A stretch of DNA of 64,000 bases, taken from G965216255 sp965216255 (GTDB taxonomy: Bacteria; Bacteroidota; Rhodothermia; Rhodothermales; Bin80). The translations under genes and the position numbers were made by a program. Location: assembly GCA_965216255.1 (NCBI GenBank), contig OZ244148.1, forward strand, positions 2,666,001-2,730,000, written 5' to 3'. The notes under the pieces are model-generated. The model did no database searches. It had not been told where the DNA came from and saw only the letters and a list, made by a program, of their open reading frames with translations. This document shows, in pieces, positions 1-9,798 of the stretch (position 1 is its first letter; every line of letters begins with the position of its first letter).

Positions 1-535
1 AAGGCCTCTCTGGCCGCGGGCGGCGCAGGACGCAACCCTTCCTCATGAATCTTTGCGTCGATGAAATAATCGATAGGAGATTCTTGCCGAGCGGTGGACT
101 CCGCGATTTCGGGAGGCAAGAATGCCCAGTGCCGCTTGTACTCCGCGCCCTGCTCAATCCATCTCCTAAGCAAGGCAACTTCGCGGGCCGTGAGGACCTT
201 GTTCATGGATGCCGGCGGCATCCTCTGGTCCTTATCGTCTGCCGTTATGCGCTCGATCAGGAGGCTGCTACCCGGGCTTCCGGGAACGATCGCGCGGCGA
301 CCATCTTCACGAACAGCCAAGGCTTGCTCACGGACGTCCAGACGCAGTTCCGCCTCGCGCGTGCTTATGTCCGGCCCGTGGCACACATAGCACGAATTCG
401 AAAGGATGGGCCTAATGTGAAAATTAAAGTCGACCTGGGAAGGGATATCAAGTTCGGTGTCGGCTCCTGCACATCCCTGAGCAGCAAGCCTGCCAATAAT
501 GCCCTTGGCAAGCAAAGAAGAATCTTGTCTCGCAT
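1..535 (-). CDS. PSCyt1-type c-type cytochrome lipoprotein, N-terminal part
   Basis: Runs off the left edge. The minus strand reads a planctomycete-cytochrome (PSCyt1) module: a DFNFHIRPIL segment, then the heme motif CYVCH at 378-392, then an MPP segment and the EYKRHWAF stretch that leads into the DUF1549 part of these proteins. Such proteins are secreted or membrane-anchored and usually continue into DUF1549 and DUF1553 domains, which would lie outside the window. A good lipoprotein leader (MRDKILLCLPRALLAG then LLL) starts with ATG at 535, but it is one base out of frame with the heme domain. The break falls at a run of three C on the plus strand (475-477). Restoring one base gives a lipobox-like leucine stretch ending GC. 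The uninterrupted frame has an ATG at 569 but only a poor signal peptide. Family call good, start uncertain. Confidence 0.72.
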
Positions 536-887
536 TAAGGTGCCCCACCGAAAGCGAACAGGGTGCCATGGGTATATCACTATGAAACACAAGTATACAG
601 TCCCTAGCGATTCCGTTCCCGTACTGAGGGTAGCGGTGGATATCTCACAGCCAGCCGGCCTGCGGTCGCAGCATAGCATGACCTACCGGGGGGACATGCC
701 GACCGGCCAAGTACATTCGCATCTCACGGCGCAACCCGCCTTCAACGGGATATCTACGGCACCATGCACGTTCTCTTGGTTTTCTGCCTTATATCTGATT
801 TTCCTCAAGTAGGCATTGCCGAACTCCCAACCCGACTCTATCAGTGCACGCGTTGCAAATGGCCGCATGTGACGGCTTCTACGAGCC
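536..887. other. Divergent intergenic region, no gene seen
   Basis: Lies between the leftward cytochrome gene and the rightward xylanase. Reading frames on both strands show no recognisable product. It probably carries the two divergent promoters, but I cannot point to convincing -35/-10 pairs. Confidence 0.4.
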
Positions 888-1940
888 ATGAAAATTCGCA
901 TACAGCTTCTCGTCCTTGCAACTGGCCTTGCCGCATGTGACGGCGCCGACCCGGTTGTCGAGGAAGCCAAAGTAGCGTACGCGGCGCTGCGCGAGGCAGC
1001 CACATTCCCTGTCGGCGTAGCGCTCCAGTCCAGCCGGTTGACCTCGAGCGACCACACCCGAATCATAGGCCGCGTTTTCAATAGTGTCGCTGCCGAATAC
1101 GAAATGAAGATGGTGCCGCTCTCCACAGGGGCGGGTACCTATGCCTGGAAGGCTGATGATGCGCTCGTCTCCTACGCAAAGGCCAACGACATGCAAGTGC
1201 ACGGGCATACGCTGGTGTGGCATGAGACTACGCCCTCATGGCTGGAAAACTACGGCGGCACGGATGATGAATTCGAGGCCGTGGTCAAAGACTATATCAC
1301 AACGGTAGTAACTCGCTACAAGGATACCGTCAGAAGTTGGGACGTCGTCAACGAAGCAATTGAAGACGGGAGCGGAGCCCTGCGCAATTCAGTTTTTTAC
1401 CGCCGCATGGGAGCGGACTACACCGTACGCCTCTTTGAATATGCTCGCGCCGCCGATCCTGATGCATTGCTCTTCTACAACGACTACGGCTCTATGTGGG
1501 ACGAGAACAAGCCCAATGGTATTCTGGCGCTGGTTGACAAACTGCAGCAGGGTTCCGCCGGAATCGATGGCGTGGGCCTGCAGATGCATGTGACGCACAA
1601 CTGGCCTTCCCTGGCCAATATCACGGCCATGATGGATGAGATAGTGCAACGCGGGCTACTGATTCATATGTAGGAACTGGACGTGCGCGTAAACCCGGAC
1701 GGAGACCTTGCCTCACTGACTCCTGCCCGCAGCCAGGCACAAAAAGAGCGCGTTCAGTCCCTCGTCGGCGCATTCCAGGCTCTGCCTCCGGAATACAGAT
1801 ATGCCATTACCCTTTGGGGCTTGCGCGACCCCGAAAGCTGGCTCATCGATTTTTGGGGCAACCCCGAGTGGCCCCTCCTCTTCGATGGCGCGTTTCGACC
1901 CAAGCCGGCCTACTACGGGTTCCTCGAAGCACTCCAGTAA
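888..1940 (+). pseudogene. GH10 endo-1,4-beta-xylanase lipoprotein interrupted by an in-frame amber codon
   Basis: Family 10 glycoside hydrolase, which cleaves internal xylan linkages with retention. It is a predicted lipoprotein: the leader ends GLAAC, with Cys17 as the lipidated residue. The active-site segment HGHTLVWH and the acid/base loop WDVVNEA (Glu156) are present. The frame then hits TAG at 1671-1673 (codon 262) and continues in the same frame with ELDVRVN, where Glu263 is the expected nucleophile. GH10 enzymes normally read xTELDV or xSELDV here, so the stop replaces exactly the Thr/Ser before the nucleophile; TCG to TAG would be a single change. With the stop read through, the product is about 350 residues, normal for GH10. 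Either a fresh nonsense mutation, a sequence error, or readthrough. The truncated 261-residue product should be inactive. Confidence 0.9.
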
Positions 1941-1943
1941 CCA

Positions 1944-3638
1944 TCAGTCGCGCCGCTGTACGTAGACGAAGTATGCACCACGCTCACTGCCATCCGGCAG
2001 TGTAAGCCAGCTCTGGATAGTCGCCGGACCTGCGGGCAACGAAGCGGTAAACAGTGCCTTGGTATCCCCCGGGACCAAATTCTGCTCAAATTCCGTCGCG
2101 TCAATCCTCAGCCTCGCGGAAGATGCTTCTATCGTGCTGTCCAAATGCCGCGGCCACCGGCGCAGTTCGAAAGCATACGTTCCAGACTGCGCTACGTCCA
2201 CCTCCCAGCTGCCGTTACCCCTCATGCCTTGCTCCACCTGCCTGTGGTTCCACACCGACTGGGTCTGGTCCGAGACATGCCAGTCGTGCGAGTTGAGTTG
2301 TGCGGGACTCTCTGCGTCGGATCCGATACCGATGCGCACAAAACTGTCGAATACCGGGCTCAGGCTGGTCCACCAGGCCTCGTACGCCTCGCTCAGGCTG
2401 GCCACCACTGACGGATGCTCACGGGCTACGTCCACGTTTTGGCCGGAATCAGCCCCGATGTCGTAGAGCTCTTCCCGGTTGACAAGACGCCACTGCTCCG
2501 TCATGACGGCCGACTTGCGCCATTTGATCGGGTACGGGACGCGCTGCGAGTGCACAAATAGTGTGCGAGCCGGGGCCTCGGACCCGCGAATCAGAGGAAC
2601 CAGGCTCATTCCGTCCAGTGGAGCGGCTGCCGGCAACGCGACGCCGCCAAGATCCGCTAGTGTCGGGAGAACATCGATGTGGGCTGCAAGTGCATCTACA
2701 TCCCGGCCTGCAGGCAACTTGCCGACAGGCCACCGAAGCAGGAAGGGCACGCGGTGGCCGCCGTCATATTCCGATCCCTTCCCCCCGCGCATCCCAGCGT
2801 TGAAGCCGTCCCATGTGCCCCCATCATCCCGCCAGTTGGACCATCCCTCGGCCGATCCATTGTCCGTCATAAAAACCAGGATTGTGTTCTCCGAAAGCCC
2901 GAACTCATCCATTCTGGAGAGCAGTCTTCCCATATTGTCATCAATGTTGGTGATCATTCCAAGGAAGCGAGCCATCGTGTCACCGATGCCCTTTTCGCGG
3001 TAAGGCTGCGCGTATCGCTCCTCTACGTAGTACGGACCATGCGGCGCATTGGTAGAGAGGTAGAGGAAAAACGGAGACTTCTGATGCCGCTCGATGAACG
3101 CAAGGGCATCGTCAAACCAGACATCCGTCACGTAGCCGGTACTCGGTTCCGGCTCCCCGTTTCTGAGATAAACGTCATCGAAATAGTCATTGCCAAAAAA
3201 GTCGGGACCCTGCCCAACGCCACCCGCCGGGTGGTAGAATGCCTCCTCGAAGCCTTGATCCTGTGGACGCAGCGGATAGTTGTCGCCCAGGTGCCACTTG
3301 CCAACCATGCCCGTCCGGTAACCCGCTGCGCGGAATACCTCCGCCATGGTAACCTCCTCTGGGTGCATGAGCGACCGCCCCATGATCGTGTGCCAGACGC
3401 CGGTCCGTGTCGAATACCGACCCGTCAGCAAGGCGGCGCGCGTCGGTGAGCAGGTGGGATCTACATGGAAGTCCGTTAGCCGCAGGCTCTCGCCGTATAG
3501 CCGGTCAAGCACAGGCGTCTGGATCACGGGATTGCCGTGCGCGGCGATGTCGCCGTAACCCTGGTCATCGGTTATGACCAGGATAACATTGGGCGGCGCT
3601 GCCCGCACGCGGCAAGCAGCGCCGCCCACAGGACACAT
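1944..3638 (-). CDS. Arylsulfatase (S1 family), likely lipoprotein with a 5' frameshift
   Basis: S1-type sulfatase that hydrolyses sulfate esters using a formylglycine made from the first Cys of CSPTR (residues 63-67). The metal-binding ITDDQGYGD is at 22-30, GKWHLGD near 113-119, and a TDNGSAEG motif follows. About 130 C-terminal residues look like an added beta-sandwich. The open frame begins at ATG 3638 with no usable leader. Seventeen bases upstream, another frame begins at ATG 3658 with a good lipoprotein leader (MMIRALACVLWAALLAAC), one base after the stop of the upstream gene. That frame would join at the conserved PNVILVITDD if one base were added to the GGG run at 3591-3593. I therefore think the intended gene is 1944-3658. 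Probably co-transcribed with the large cytochrome protein upstream. Confidence 0.9.
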   Translation of the reverse strand: MCPVGGAACRVRAAPPNVILVITDDQGYGDIAAHGNPVIQTPVLDRLYGESLRLTDFHVDPTCSPTRAALLTGRYSTRTGVWHTIMGRSLMHPEEVTMAEVFRAAGYRTGMVGKWHLGDNYPLRPQDQGFEEAFYHPAGGVGQGPDFFGNDYFDDVYLRNGEPEPSTGYVTDVWFDDALAFIERHQKSPFFLYLSTNAPHGPYYVEERYAQPYREKGIGDTMARFLGMITNIDDNMGRLLSRMDEFGLSENTILVFMTDNGSAEGWSNWRDDGGTWDGFNAGMRGGKGSEYDGGHRVPFLLRWPVGKLPAGRDVDALAAHIDVLPTLADLGGVALPAAAPLDGMSLVPLIRGSEAPARTLFVHSQRVPYPIKWRKSAVMTEQWRLVNREELYDIGADSGQNVDVAREHPSVVASLSEAYEAWWTSLSPVFDSFVRIGIGSDAESPAQLNSHDWHVSDQTQSVWNHRQVEQGMRGNGSWEVDVAQSGTYAFELRRWPRHLDSTIEASSARLRIDATEFEQNLVPGDTKALFTASLPAGPATIQSWLTLPDGSERGAYFVYVQRRD

Positions 3639-3659
3639 GCAAGGGCCCTGATCATCATA

Positions 3660-6600
3660 CTATTCTTGGAAGAAATCGTCTGCCGTATAGAATTCGGACC
3701 TGCCACTGGTGGCCTCCCGCACGGCCGCCACGTCCTCTGGAAGTACCACCGGCGCCTCATTTCCAAAGGCGTTACGTACGTACGTAAGCACCGCTGCCAC
3801 CTCTTGATCCGAAAGAAGATTCCGGAACGGCGTCATGGGTACATGCCCGGGATACTCCATTCCAAGTACCGTAAGCGGACCGACGAGTCCGTCCAGCGTT
3901 ACCTGAATGAGCCGGTCCGTGGTTCCCAGCACCCAGTCTGTGCCCGCTAGCGGAGGGAATCCTGCCGCGGGCAGCCCTGCCCCATCCGGGCCGTGGCAGG
4001 TTTGGCAATACCCATCACGCCCATAGATCTCCTTGCCGAGCGTGTATTGAGCCAGATCCTCCTCCTCAAGCGAATGGTTTTCCTCCCCTATGCTGCGGGG
4101 CTGGACTCCTTCCCCGCTGAGATGAGAAAGCGCCGTCACGGCCGCATTCATCATCCACTTGTCGAGCGGAAGTTGACTGGCCGCCGTGACAATAGGAATG
4201 CCCTTTTCCGGCGGCAGCCAGGAAGCTGCAACCAGGGCCTCAAGCCGCACTCTGCCGTACGGATCCTCTGCTGCTGCAAGCAGCAGGTCCGCCTGGTCTT
4301 CAATTTGATGCCCCGCGTAGCGAAGCACACGCACGGCGGCGGCGCGCGCTCGAAAATCCGTCGCGTTGAGCAGCCTACGTAGCAATTCAGAATCTATCCT
4401 GTTTAGTCCCCAGCTTACCCAGAGCACCTCCAAAAGGTGGTGCTCATGGCGTTCATCCGTCTGATCCAAGGACTCCATCCACTGCGGCAGCGCAGATAGC
4501 ACCTCTTCCGCATCACGCGCGCGAAGTTCGCGCCGCGTACGATACCGCGTGCGATACTCCGGTAGCTTTAAGTTGTCCAGCAGTTGCACTATGGATGCGC
4601 CGGCTATGGTCGCAGGCTCTACCAGCGGACGTGAGGGATACGTTACCCGGTAGATCCGCCCGTGCTGGTGGTCCCGCAGGGGATCACGTGCGTTGTGCTG
4701 CATGTGCCCAATAAGGATATTGTGCCAATCCACCAGAAACAGCGAACCGTCCGGTGCGAACTCCATATCGACCGGTCGAAAATTGCCATCTGCTCCCTGC
4801 ACGAGATCCTGGCGATGGCGACTTACATAACCTGTTCCGTCGTCTTCCAGCACATGCTGCTTCATGCCAAGGAAGCCGATGGTGTTATTGATCAAGAGAT
4901 CACCTTGGACCTCGTCCGGAAAGTGGCGGCTGGAGATGAATTCGAGGCCCGACGTAGGCCGAACGCGATGGGCGTCTTCAATCAGGTTGTAGGATTTGTG
5001 AGTCGCAAATCCATAGCGAGGCTTGATGGTGCCCGGCATCATCCACCGGACGTCCGGTCCTGAAGTCTCCGCAAAAAAGACTTGCCCCCAGTCGTCGAAG
5101 GCAATGCCCCACGGGTTGGGTATCGATAGCTGTGCTGTCCTTTCTAGCCTCCGTCGCTGCGGGTTGAAGCGGTAGAAGCCTCCATTCGTACCGCGGACGG
5201 GGCCGTAGGATGTCTCCACGTTCGTATGCAGAAATACGCCTTCGGCCATGTAGACAGCACCTGACGGATCCGCGCTGAACGCACTGATAACATGGTGCGT
5301 GTCGTGGTCGTCGAAGCCGCTCAGGATGACTTCCCGAGTATCGGCCCTGTCATCTCCGTCTGTGTCCTGCAACAGCAGCAGGTTCGTCCCCTGGCTGACG
5401 TATACACCTTCCGGCGCCAGTTCGAAGCCTACAGGCAGGTGCAGGCTATCAGCCCACGTCGTCTGCCGATCAGCCCTGCCATCCCCGTCCGTATCCTCCA
5501 GGATGAGGATCTTGTCATTGGGCCTCGCATCACCAGGGCGGTAATGCGGATAGCTGGGCATGGTCGAGACCCAGAGCCGCCCGGGATTGTCAAACGACAG
5601 CTGCACGGGATTGGCCAAATCCGGAAATTCCTTCTCGGAGGCAAAGAGCTCGATATAGTAGCCAGATGCTGGTGTCAGCTGGGCGAGCGCCTCCGCTCCG
5701 TAGAGATAGCGAAGGCCCCCATTATTGTTACCAGGCTGGTAATTCGTCTCGACGGGGGGGAGCGTACTAGTGCGCTTATCCGCACTCTCGAGATCAAAGG
5801 GCTCTCCCCTGGCCGCATGCCAGATGGCCGTGTCGCGCGCAGCTGCCATTTGGCGAATCTTCTCGATCTCAGCCGGATAGTTATCCGGGCCAAATGGGTT
5901 GTAACGGCGGCCAAATACATGGACACCGTTCGGCATTTTGAAGTCGTTGTGCCAATACCAGTTCTTGTCCAGAACCGCCGAGCGCGTTGCCGCGCGAGTG
6001 GCATGCTCCACGTTCGCTGGGCGGCCGAAAATTTCGTCCGCAAGAAACGGGGCGAACCGGGCATAGCCTGCATCCGAAAGCTGAGAGCCATCGATGGTGA
6101 GCGGCTCCCGCGTGCGCCGGTACCACCGGCGGGTCTCCGAAAAAGCGTCCACGAAGCGGACCTGGGTTCGCTCTGCTACGCGCATCATCGCTGCCGTGTA
6201 AAGCTGCAGGCGGGCATTCTCGTCCTTTCCATTTGGTAGGTCGTAGTGCCCAGAGAGATCTTCAAAGGCGACCGGAGAGACCAAGGCTAACCGGGGCGGC
6301 CCGTTTTCGTTGTAATGCTGCGCCTGGGTATGCCTTAGAAAGGCCTCGAGCTCCGCTTCATACAGCGCGAGCCCTGCATCTCCGCGAAACGACTCGTTAT
6401 AGCCGAAGAATGCAATGATTACATCGGCTTTGAGCCGCCGCAGCCATTCGTCCGGCGTTTCGAAATGGCCCTGGCTGCCAGAAGGCTGGGCTAGTTCCGT
6501 GTAGAAGCTGTCTGCTCCGGGAAAGGCCCAAGGAGAAACGCGCCCGGAGTGCGGCCGGAAACCCGGCGTATTGCCGCCGTCACTCATGTTCCGAATGAAG

Positions 6601-6824
6601 AGCGAGCTGTCCGGATACCGGATATGCATCTCGGTTTCAAAATGCCCGGAATTCATCATGCGGGAGCCAAGGTTGTTGCCAAGAAGCACGATGTGATCTC
6701 CGGATCGAAGCGGCACCGTGGTATGGGTCCCAGGCTTACATTGCATTACCAGTGGCAGCAGCAGCGCCGGTAGCACTACCCTGCTCGAGATTGCTCCCGT
6801 TGCCGTGCGAAGAAAAGTCATCAT
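3660..6824 (-). CDS. Secreted SGNH hydrolase / PVC-type dehydrogenase / HEAT / cytochrome c fusion
   Basis: A very large exported protein. After a hydrophobic leader ending near VMQC comes an SGNH/GDSL-like domain (roughly residues 35-280, with a GNNLGSRM block I variant). A PVC-type membrane-bound dehydrogenase propeller follows (about 410-760) with repeated DTDGDGRAD calcium-type loops, then HEAT-like helices (about 780-920). A C-terminal mono-heme cytochrome c carries CQTCH at about residues 940-944 and an HVPMTPF axial-Met segment. The architecture suggests a periplasmic sugar or alcohol dehydrogenase that passes electrons to its own heme. The ATG at 6824 gives the signal peptide; the longer frame from 6875 adds residues that do not look like a leader. 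The stop is one base from the proposed start of the downstream sulfatase. Substrate unknown. Confidence 0.85.
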   Translation of the reverse strand: MMTFLRTATGAISSRVVLPALLLPLVMQCKPGTHTTVPLRSGDHIVLLGNNLGSRMMNSGHFETEMHIRYPDSSLFIRNMSDGGNTPGFRPHSGRVSPWAFPGADSFYTELAQPSGSQGHFETPDEWLRRLKADVIIAFFGYNESFRGDAGLALYEAELEAFLRHTQAQHYNENGPPRLALVSPVAFEDLSGHYDLPNGKDENARLQLYTAAMMRVAERTQVRFVDAFSETRRWYRRTREPLTIDGSQLSDAGYARFAPFLADEIFGRPANVEHATRAATRSAVLDKNWYWHNDFKMPNGVHVFGRRYNPFGPDNYPAEIEKIRQMAAARDTAIWHAARGEPFDLESADKRTSTLPPVETNYQPGNNNGGLRYLYGAEALAQLTPASGYYIELFASEKEFPDLANPVQLSFDNPGRLWVSTMPSYPHYRPGDARPNDKILILEDTDGDGRADRQTTWADSLHLPVGFELAPEGVYVSQGTNLLLLQDTDGDDRADTREVILSGFDDHDTHHVISAFSADPSGAVYMAEGVFLHTNVETSYGPVRGTNGGFYRFNPQRRRLERTAQLSIPNPWGIAFDDWGQVFFAETSGPDVRWMMPGTIKPRYGFATHKSYNLIEDAHRVRPTSGLEFISSRHFPDEVQGDLLINNTIGFLGMKQHVLEDDGTGYVSRHRQDLVQGADGNFRPVDMEFAPDGSLFLVDWHNILIGHMQHNARDPLRDHQHGRIYRVTYPSRPLVEPATIAGASIVQLLDNLKLPEYRTRYRTRRELRARDAEEVLSALPQWMESLDQTDERHEHHLLEVLWVSWGLNRIDSELLRRLLNATDFRARAAAVRVLRYAGHQIEDQADLLLAAAEDPYGRVRLEALVAASWLPPEKGIPIVTAASQLPLDKWMMNAAVTALSHLSGEGVQPRSIGEENHSLEEEDLAQYTLGKEIYGRDGYCQTCHGPDGAGLPAAGFPPLAGTDWVLGTTDRLIQVTLDGLVGPLTVLGMEYPGHVPMTPFRNLLSDQEVAAVLTYVRNAFGNEAPVVLPEDVAAVREATSGRSEFYTADDFFQE

Positions 6825-6953
6825 GGACGGACCCGGTAGTAGGATGGACCTAAACGTACGGTGAAGCTCTACCAATTTCTACCGTGCTACCTGGGATACA
6901 CCGTAAGACATTCGGCGCCGCTTCCTACCTTAGTGTATCACCTGCTCCTGACC

Positions 6954-8309
6954 ATGAACCTTAGCCGCCGATCCTTTCTGCACGCCATGGGCCTCGGCGT
7001 TGCCGCCAGTGTCCCTGCAGTCGCGCACACCCGGCCCAACGTACTTGTCTTCGCGGTCGATGATCTCGGTTCGACGGATGCCGGGTGCTATGGCAATCCG
7101 GTGATCAAGACGCCGGGGCTGGATCTACTAGCCAATCACGGAACACGGTTTACGCATGCATTCTGCACCACGGCTTCATGCAGCGCCAGTCGCTCGGTTA
7201 TCCTGACCGGACAGCATAACCATGCGACGGGGCAGTACGGGCACATGCATAACTTCCATCACTTCTCTTCTTTTCCTCATGTGCAGGCTTTGCCCGTCCT
7301 GTTAGGCGCCGCGGGCTACCATACGGTGCGGGCCGGAAAGTATCACGTGGCTCCGGAATCGGTATACAGATTCGACGAAGAGGTGCCTTCGGACGGGGCT
7401 TCGCCAGTCGAAATGGCCGAGCGGTGTGCCAGTGTCTTTACGCGCCGCGACGGCCGGCCATTCTTCCTCTATTTCTGCACCACCGAGCCGCACCGCCCGT
7501 TCCTGCGCGAGGGCAGCGACGCGGTCTCTCCATTCGATGTCATTGTACCCCCATATCTACCCGACATACCCGAGTGCCGGAGTGAACTTGCGCAGTACTA
7601 CATGTCCGTGCAGCGAGCGGACCGGGGACTGTTGAGGCTTCTTGAACTGCTCCAGGATACGGGGAGATGGGACAGTACCATAGTCGTGTTCCTTTCCGAC
7701 AACGGAATTGCGTTTCCGGGTGCGAAGACTACGCTGTATGAGCCCGGAATGCGGCTACCGTTTGTTATGAGGATGCCCGGGGAGGCCCAGCGCCAAGTGT
7801 GCCGTGCCATGATAACCTGGGCTGACATTGCGCCAACGCTCCTGGACCTGGCCGATGCCTGGCCCGAGGGCGCCGCGTTTCACGGACGAAGTTTCCGGCA
7901 GGCTATGGAAGAGGAAAACCCAGAGGGCTGGGACGAGGTCTTTGCATCGCACACGTTCCATGAGATCACCATGTATTATCCCATGCGCGTGCTCCGGGGA
8001 CGCAAGTACAAGCTGATATGGAATATTGCCCATGGACTGCCGTATCCTTTTGCGACGGACCTGTGGGACTCCAAGACGTGGCGAGCAGTCGTTGAGGGGG
8101 GCCTCAGGCTGTACGGAAAACGATCCGTGGACAGCTACCTGCACCGACCGCCTTTTGAATTATACGATCTTGAGGCGGACGAGCACGAAGTCCAGAACCT
8201 AGCAGGAGATCCGGCCCATGCAGCCGTCTTCGCGAATATGAAGGATCGATTGCGTACCCTTCAGGAGCACACCGGTGATCCATGGCTCGTGAAATGGACG
8301 TATGAATAA
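6954..8309 (+). CDS. Tat-exported sulfatase, heparan N-sulfatase-like
   Basis: S1 sulfatase of the sulfamidase-like group. A twin-arginine leader (NLSRRSFLHAMGLGVAASV) fixes the start at 6954; the frame extends upstream to 6861, but those codons overlap the divergent promoter region. The metal-binding pair is Asp36-Asp37 in FAVDDLGS. The formylglycine motif is CSASR (residues 76-80), so Cys76 is the modified residue and Ala replaces the usual Pro, as in many heparan N-sulfatase relatives. A LSDNG motif lies in the middle. At 451 residues it is typical in length. It is followed after 13 bases by another sulfatase in the same direction. No sulfatase-maturing enzyme (FGE or anSME) is seen in the window. 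Confidence 0.9.
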   Translation: MNLSRRSFLHAMGLGVAASVPAVAHTRPNVLVFAVDDLGSTDAGCYGNPVIKTPGLDLLANHGTRFTHAFCTTASCSASRSVILTGQHNHATGQYGHMHNFHHFSSFPHVQALPVLLGAAGYHTVRAGKYHVAPESVYRFDEEVPSDGASPVEMAERCASVFTRRDGRPFFLYFCTTEPHRPFLREGSDAVSPFDVIVPPYLPDIPECRSELAQYYMSVQRADRGLLRLLELLQDTGRWDSTIVVFLSDNGIAFPGAKTTLYEPGMRLPFVMRMPGEAQRQVCRAMITWADIAPTLLDLADAWPEGAAFHGRSFRQAMEEENPEGWDEVFASHTFHEITMYYPMRVLRGRKYKLIWNIAHGLPYPFATDLWDSKTWRAVVEGGLRLYGKRSVDSYLHRPPFELYDLEADEHEVQNLAGDPAHAAVFANMKDRLRTLQEHTGDPWLVKWTYE

Positions 8310-8322
8310 TCTGTGTTAGCCC

Positions 8323-9798
8323 ATGAATAGCCTATCCCCTGTTGGCCTCCTGTGCCTGCTCTTGGCGGCTGGCTGCCAGAACAGCACCGAGACGGCAGTG
8401 TCGGCGCGCCCCAACATCCTGTGGATCGTCGGAGAGAATTTCAAGCTTGATCTAGGCGTTTACGGGGCCGAAAATGTACACACGCCACACCTGGACTCAC
8501 TGGCTCGGAACGGCGTACGGTTTACGCGCGCGTTCTCAACTTCGCCCGTGTGCGCTCCGAGCCGGTCGGCTTTCATGACAGGAATGTACCAGACCTCTAC
8601 GGATACGCATAACATGCGCTCCCACCGGGAGGACGATTTTCGGCTGCCAGCGGGCGTGCGGCCCCTAACGCACTGGCTCCAGGACGCAGGGTACTTTACA
8701 GCCAATATCACGCACATAGGGGAGCGCGAAGTGGGCACGGGCAAGCTGGATCTCAATTTTGTCAATGAAGGCCCCATTTACCAGTCGGATGACTGGGAGG
8801 AGCTCCGGCACCGTCAACCGTTTTTTGCGCAGATTAACACGCCAGAGGCCGAGTACGACATTTACGACCGCAATTCCGCCGCGAAGCCGCGTGTGGAATG
8901 GGTCGGCGAGAGCTGGCATCCACAGGTGGCCACGCCAGAGAACGTAACGCCTCCGCCCTACTACCCTGACCACGAACTTACACGGCACGAATGGGCACGC
9001 TACCTCAATTCCGTGTCCGGCATGGATGTCCGCGTGGGATGGATAATGGACCGCCTGCGTGCGGACGGCCTCGCCGACAATACCATCGTCGTTTTCTTCG
9101 CGGACAATGGCCGCCTGGAGGCCCGTGGCATCCATTGGGCATGGGACACAGGGCTGCACGTTCCGTTGATTATCCACTGGCCAAAAGACTTCCGCGCACC
9201 GCCGCAGTACGCTCCCGGTAAGGCTCTTGACACCGTAGTCAGCCTGCTGGATCTCACGGCCACCACCCTATGGATGGCTGGAATCCAGCGCCCGCCTCTG
9301 ATGCAGAGCCGCCGCTTCTTGGGCGAGGGCACCAGCCCGCCCCGTACCTACGCATTCAGTGCCCGGGACCGGATTGATGAGACGGTTATGCGCATTCGGT
9401 CCGTGCGCGGCCAGCGATATCACTATCTGCGCAATATTGAGGCGCAGCAGGGATTCCCAACGCTGAATCGGTACAAGGAGAAGTGCTTTCCCGTAAAGCC
9501 TCTTATGCGCGCGCTGCATGCGGAGGGCAAGCTCACAGGAGCGGCGGAACGCCTTATGGAGCCGCTTCCATACGAAGAACTCTACGATACACAAGTCGAT
9601 CCGCACGAGATCAATAACTTGGCGGAGCGGATGGAGTACCAAGCTGTCCTGCAGCAATACCGCGCAGCACTGGATACGTGGATGGTGGAAACAGGCGACC
9701 TAGGCGCCGTGCCGGAGCCATCCGAGATCGTGGAGCCATTTGTCGCGGAAATGCACAGATGGTTCGGTACACCTGCTTGGTATGCAGGGCCAAACTGA
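8323..9798 (+). CDS. Sulfatase lipoprotein with altered N-terminal metal motif
   Basis: S1 sulfatase with a clear lipoprotein leader (LLLAAGC, Cys18). The formylglycine motif CAPSR is at residues 77-81. The N-terminal metal loop, normally DD, reads IVGENFKLD (Glu38-Asn39). Related sulfatases can carry SED or ED variants here, so the protein may still be active, but the substitution is notable. FFADNG replaces the usual TDNG. 491 residues, close to the heparan-sulfatase-like group. It starts 13 bases after the preceding sulfatase and is very likely in the same transcript. Confidence 0.88.
   Translation: MNSLSPVGLLCLLLAAGCQNSTETAVSARPNILWIVGENFKLDLGVYGAENVHTPHLDSLARNGVRFTRAFSTSPVCAPSRSAFMTGMYQTSTDTHNMRSHREDDFRLPAGVRPLTHWLQDAGYFTANITHIGEREVGTGKLDLNFVNEGPIYQSDDWEELRHRQPFFAQINTPEAEYDIYDRNSAAKPRVEWVGESWHPQVATPENVTPPPYYPDHELTRHEWARYLNSVSGMDVRVGWIMDRLRADGLADNTIVVFFADNGRLEARGIHWAWDTGLHVPLIIHWPKDFRAPPQYAPGKALDTVVSLLDLTATTLWMAGIQRPPLMQSRRFLGEGTSPPRTYAFSARDRIDETVMRIRSVRGQRYHYLRNIEAQQGFPTLNRYKEKCFPVKPLMRALHAEGKLTGAAERLMEPLPYEELYDTQVDPHEINNLAERMEYQAVLQQYRAALDTWMVETGDLGAVPEPSEIVEPFVAEMHRWFGTPAWYAGPN

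Noticed and set aside
45..812. 255-codon plus-strand frame and overlapping frames at the left edge
   Set aside because: The opposite strand carries a clear PSCyt1 heme domain; these are shadows of it.
683..1126. 147-codon minus-strand frame over the xylanase start
   Set aside because: Overlaps the GH10 gene in antisense with no family resemblance.
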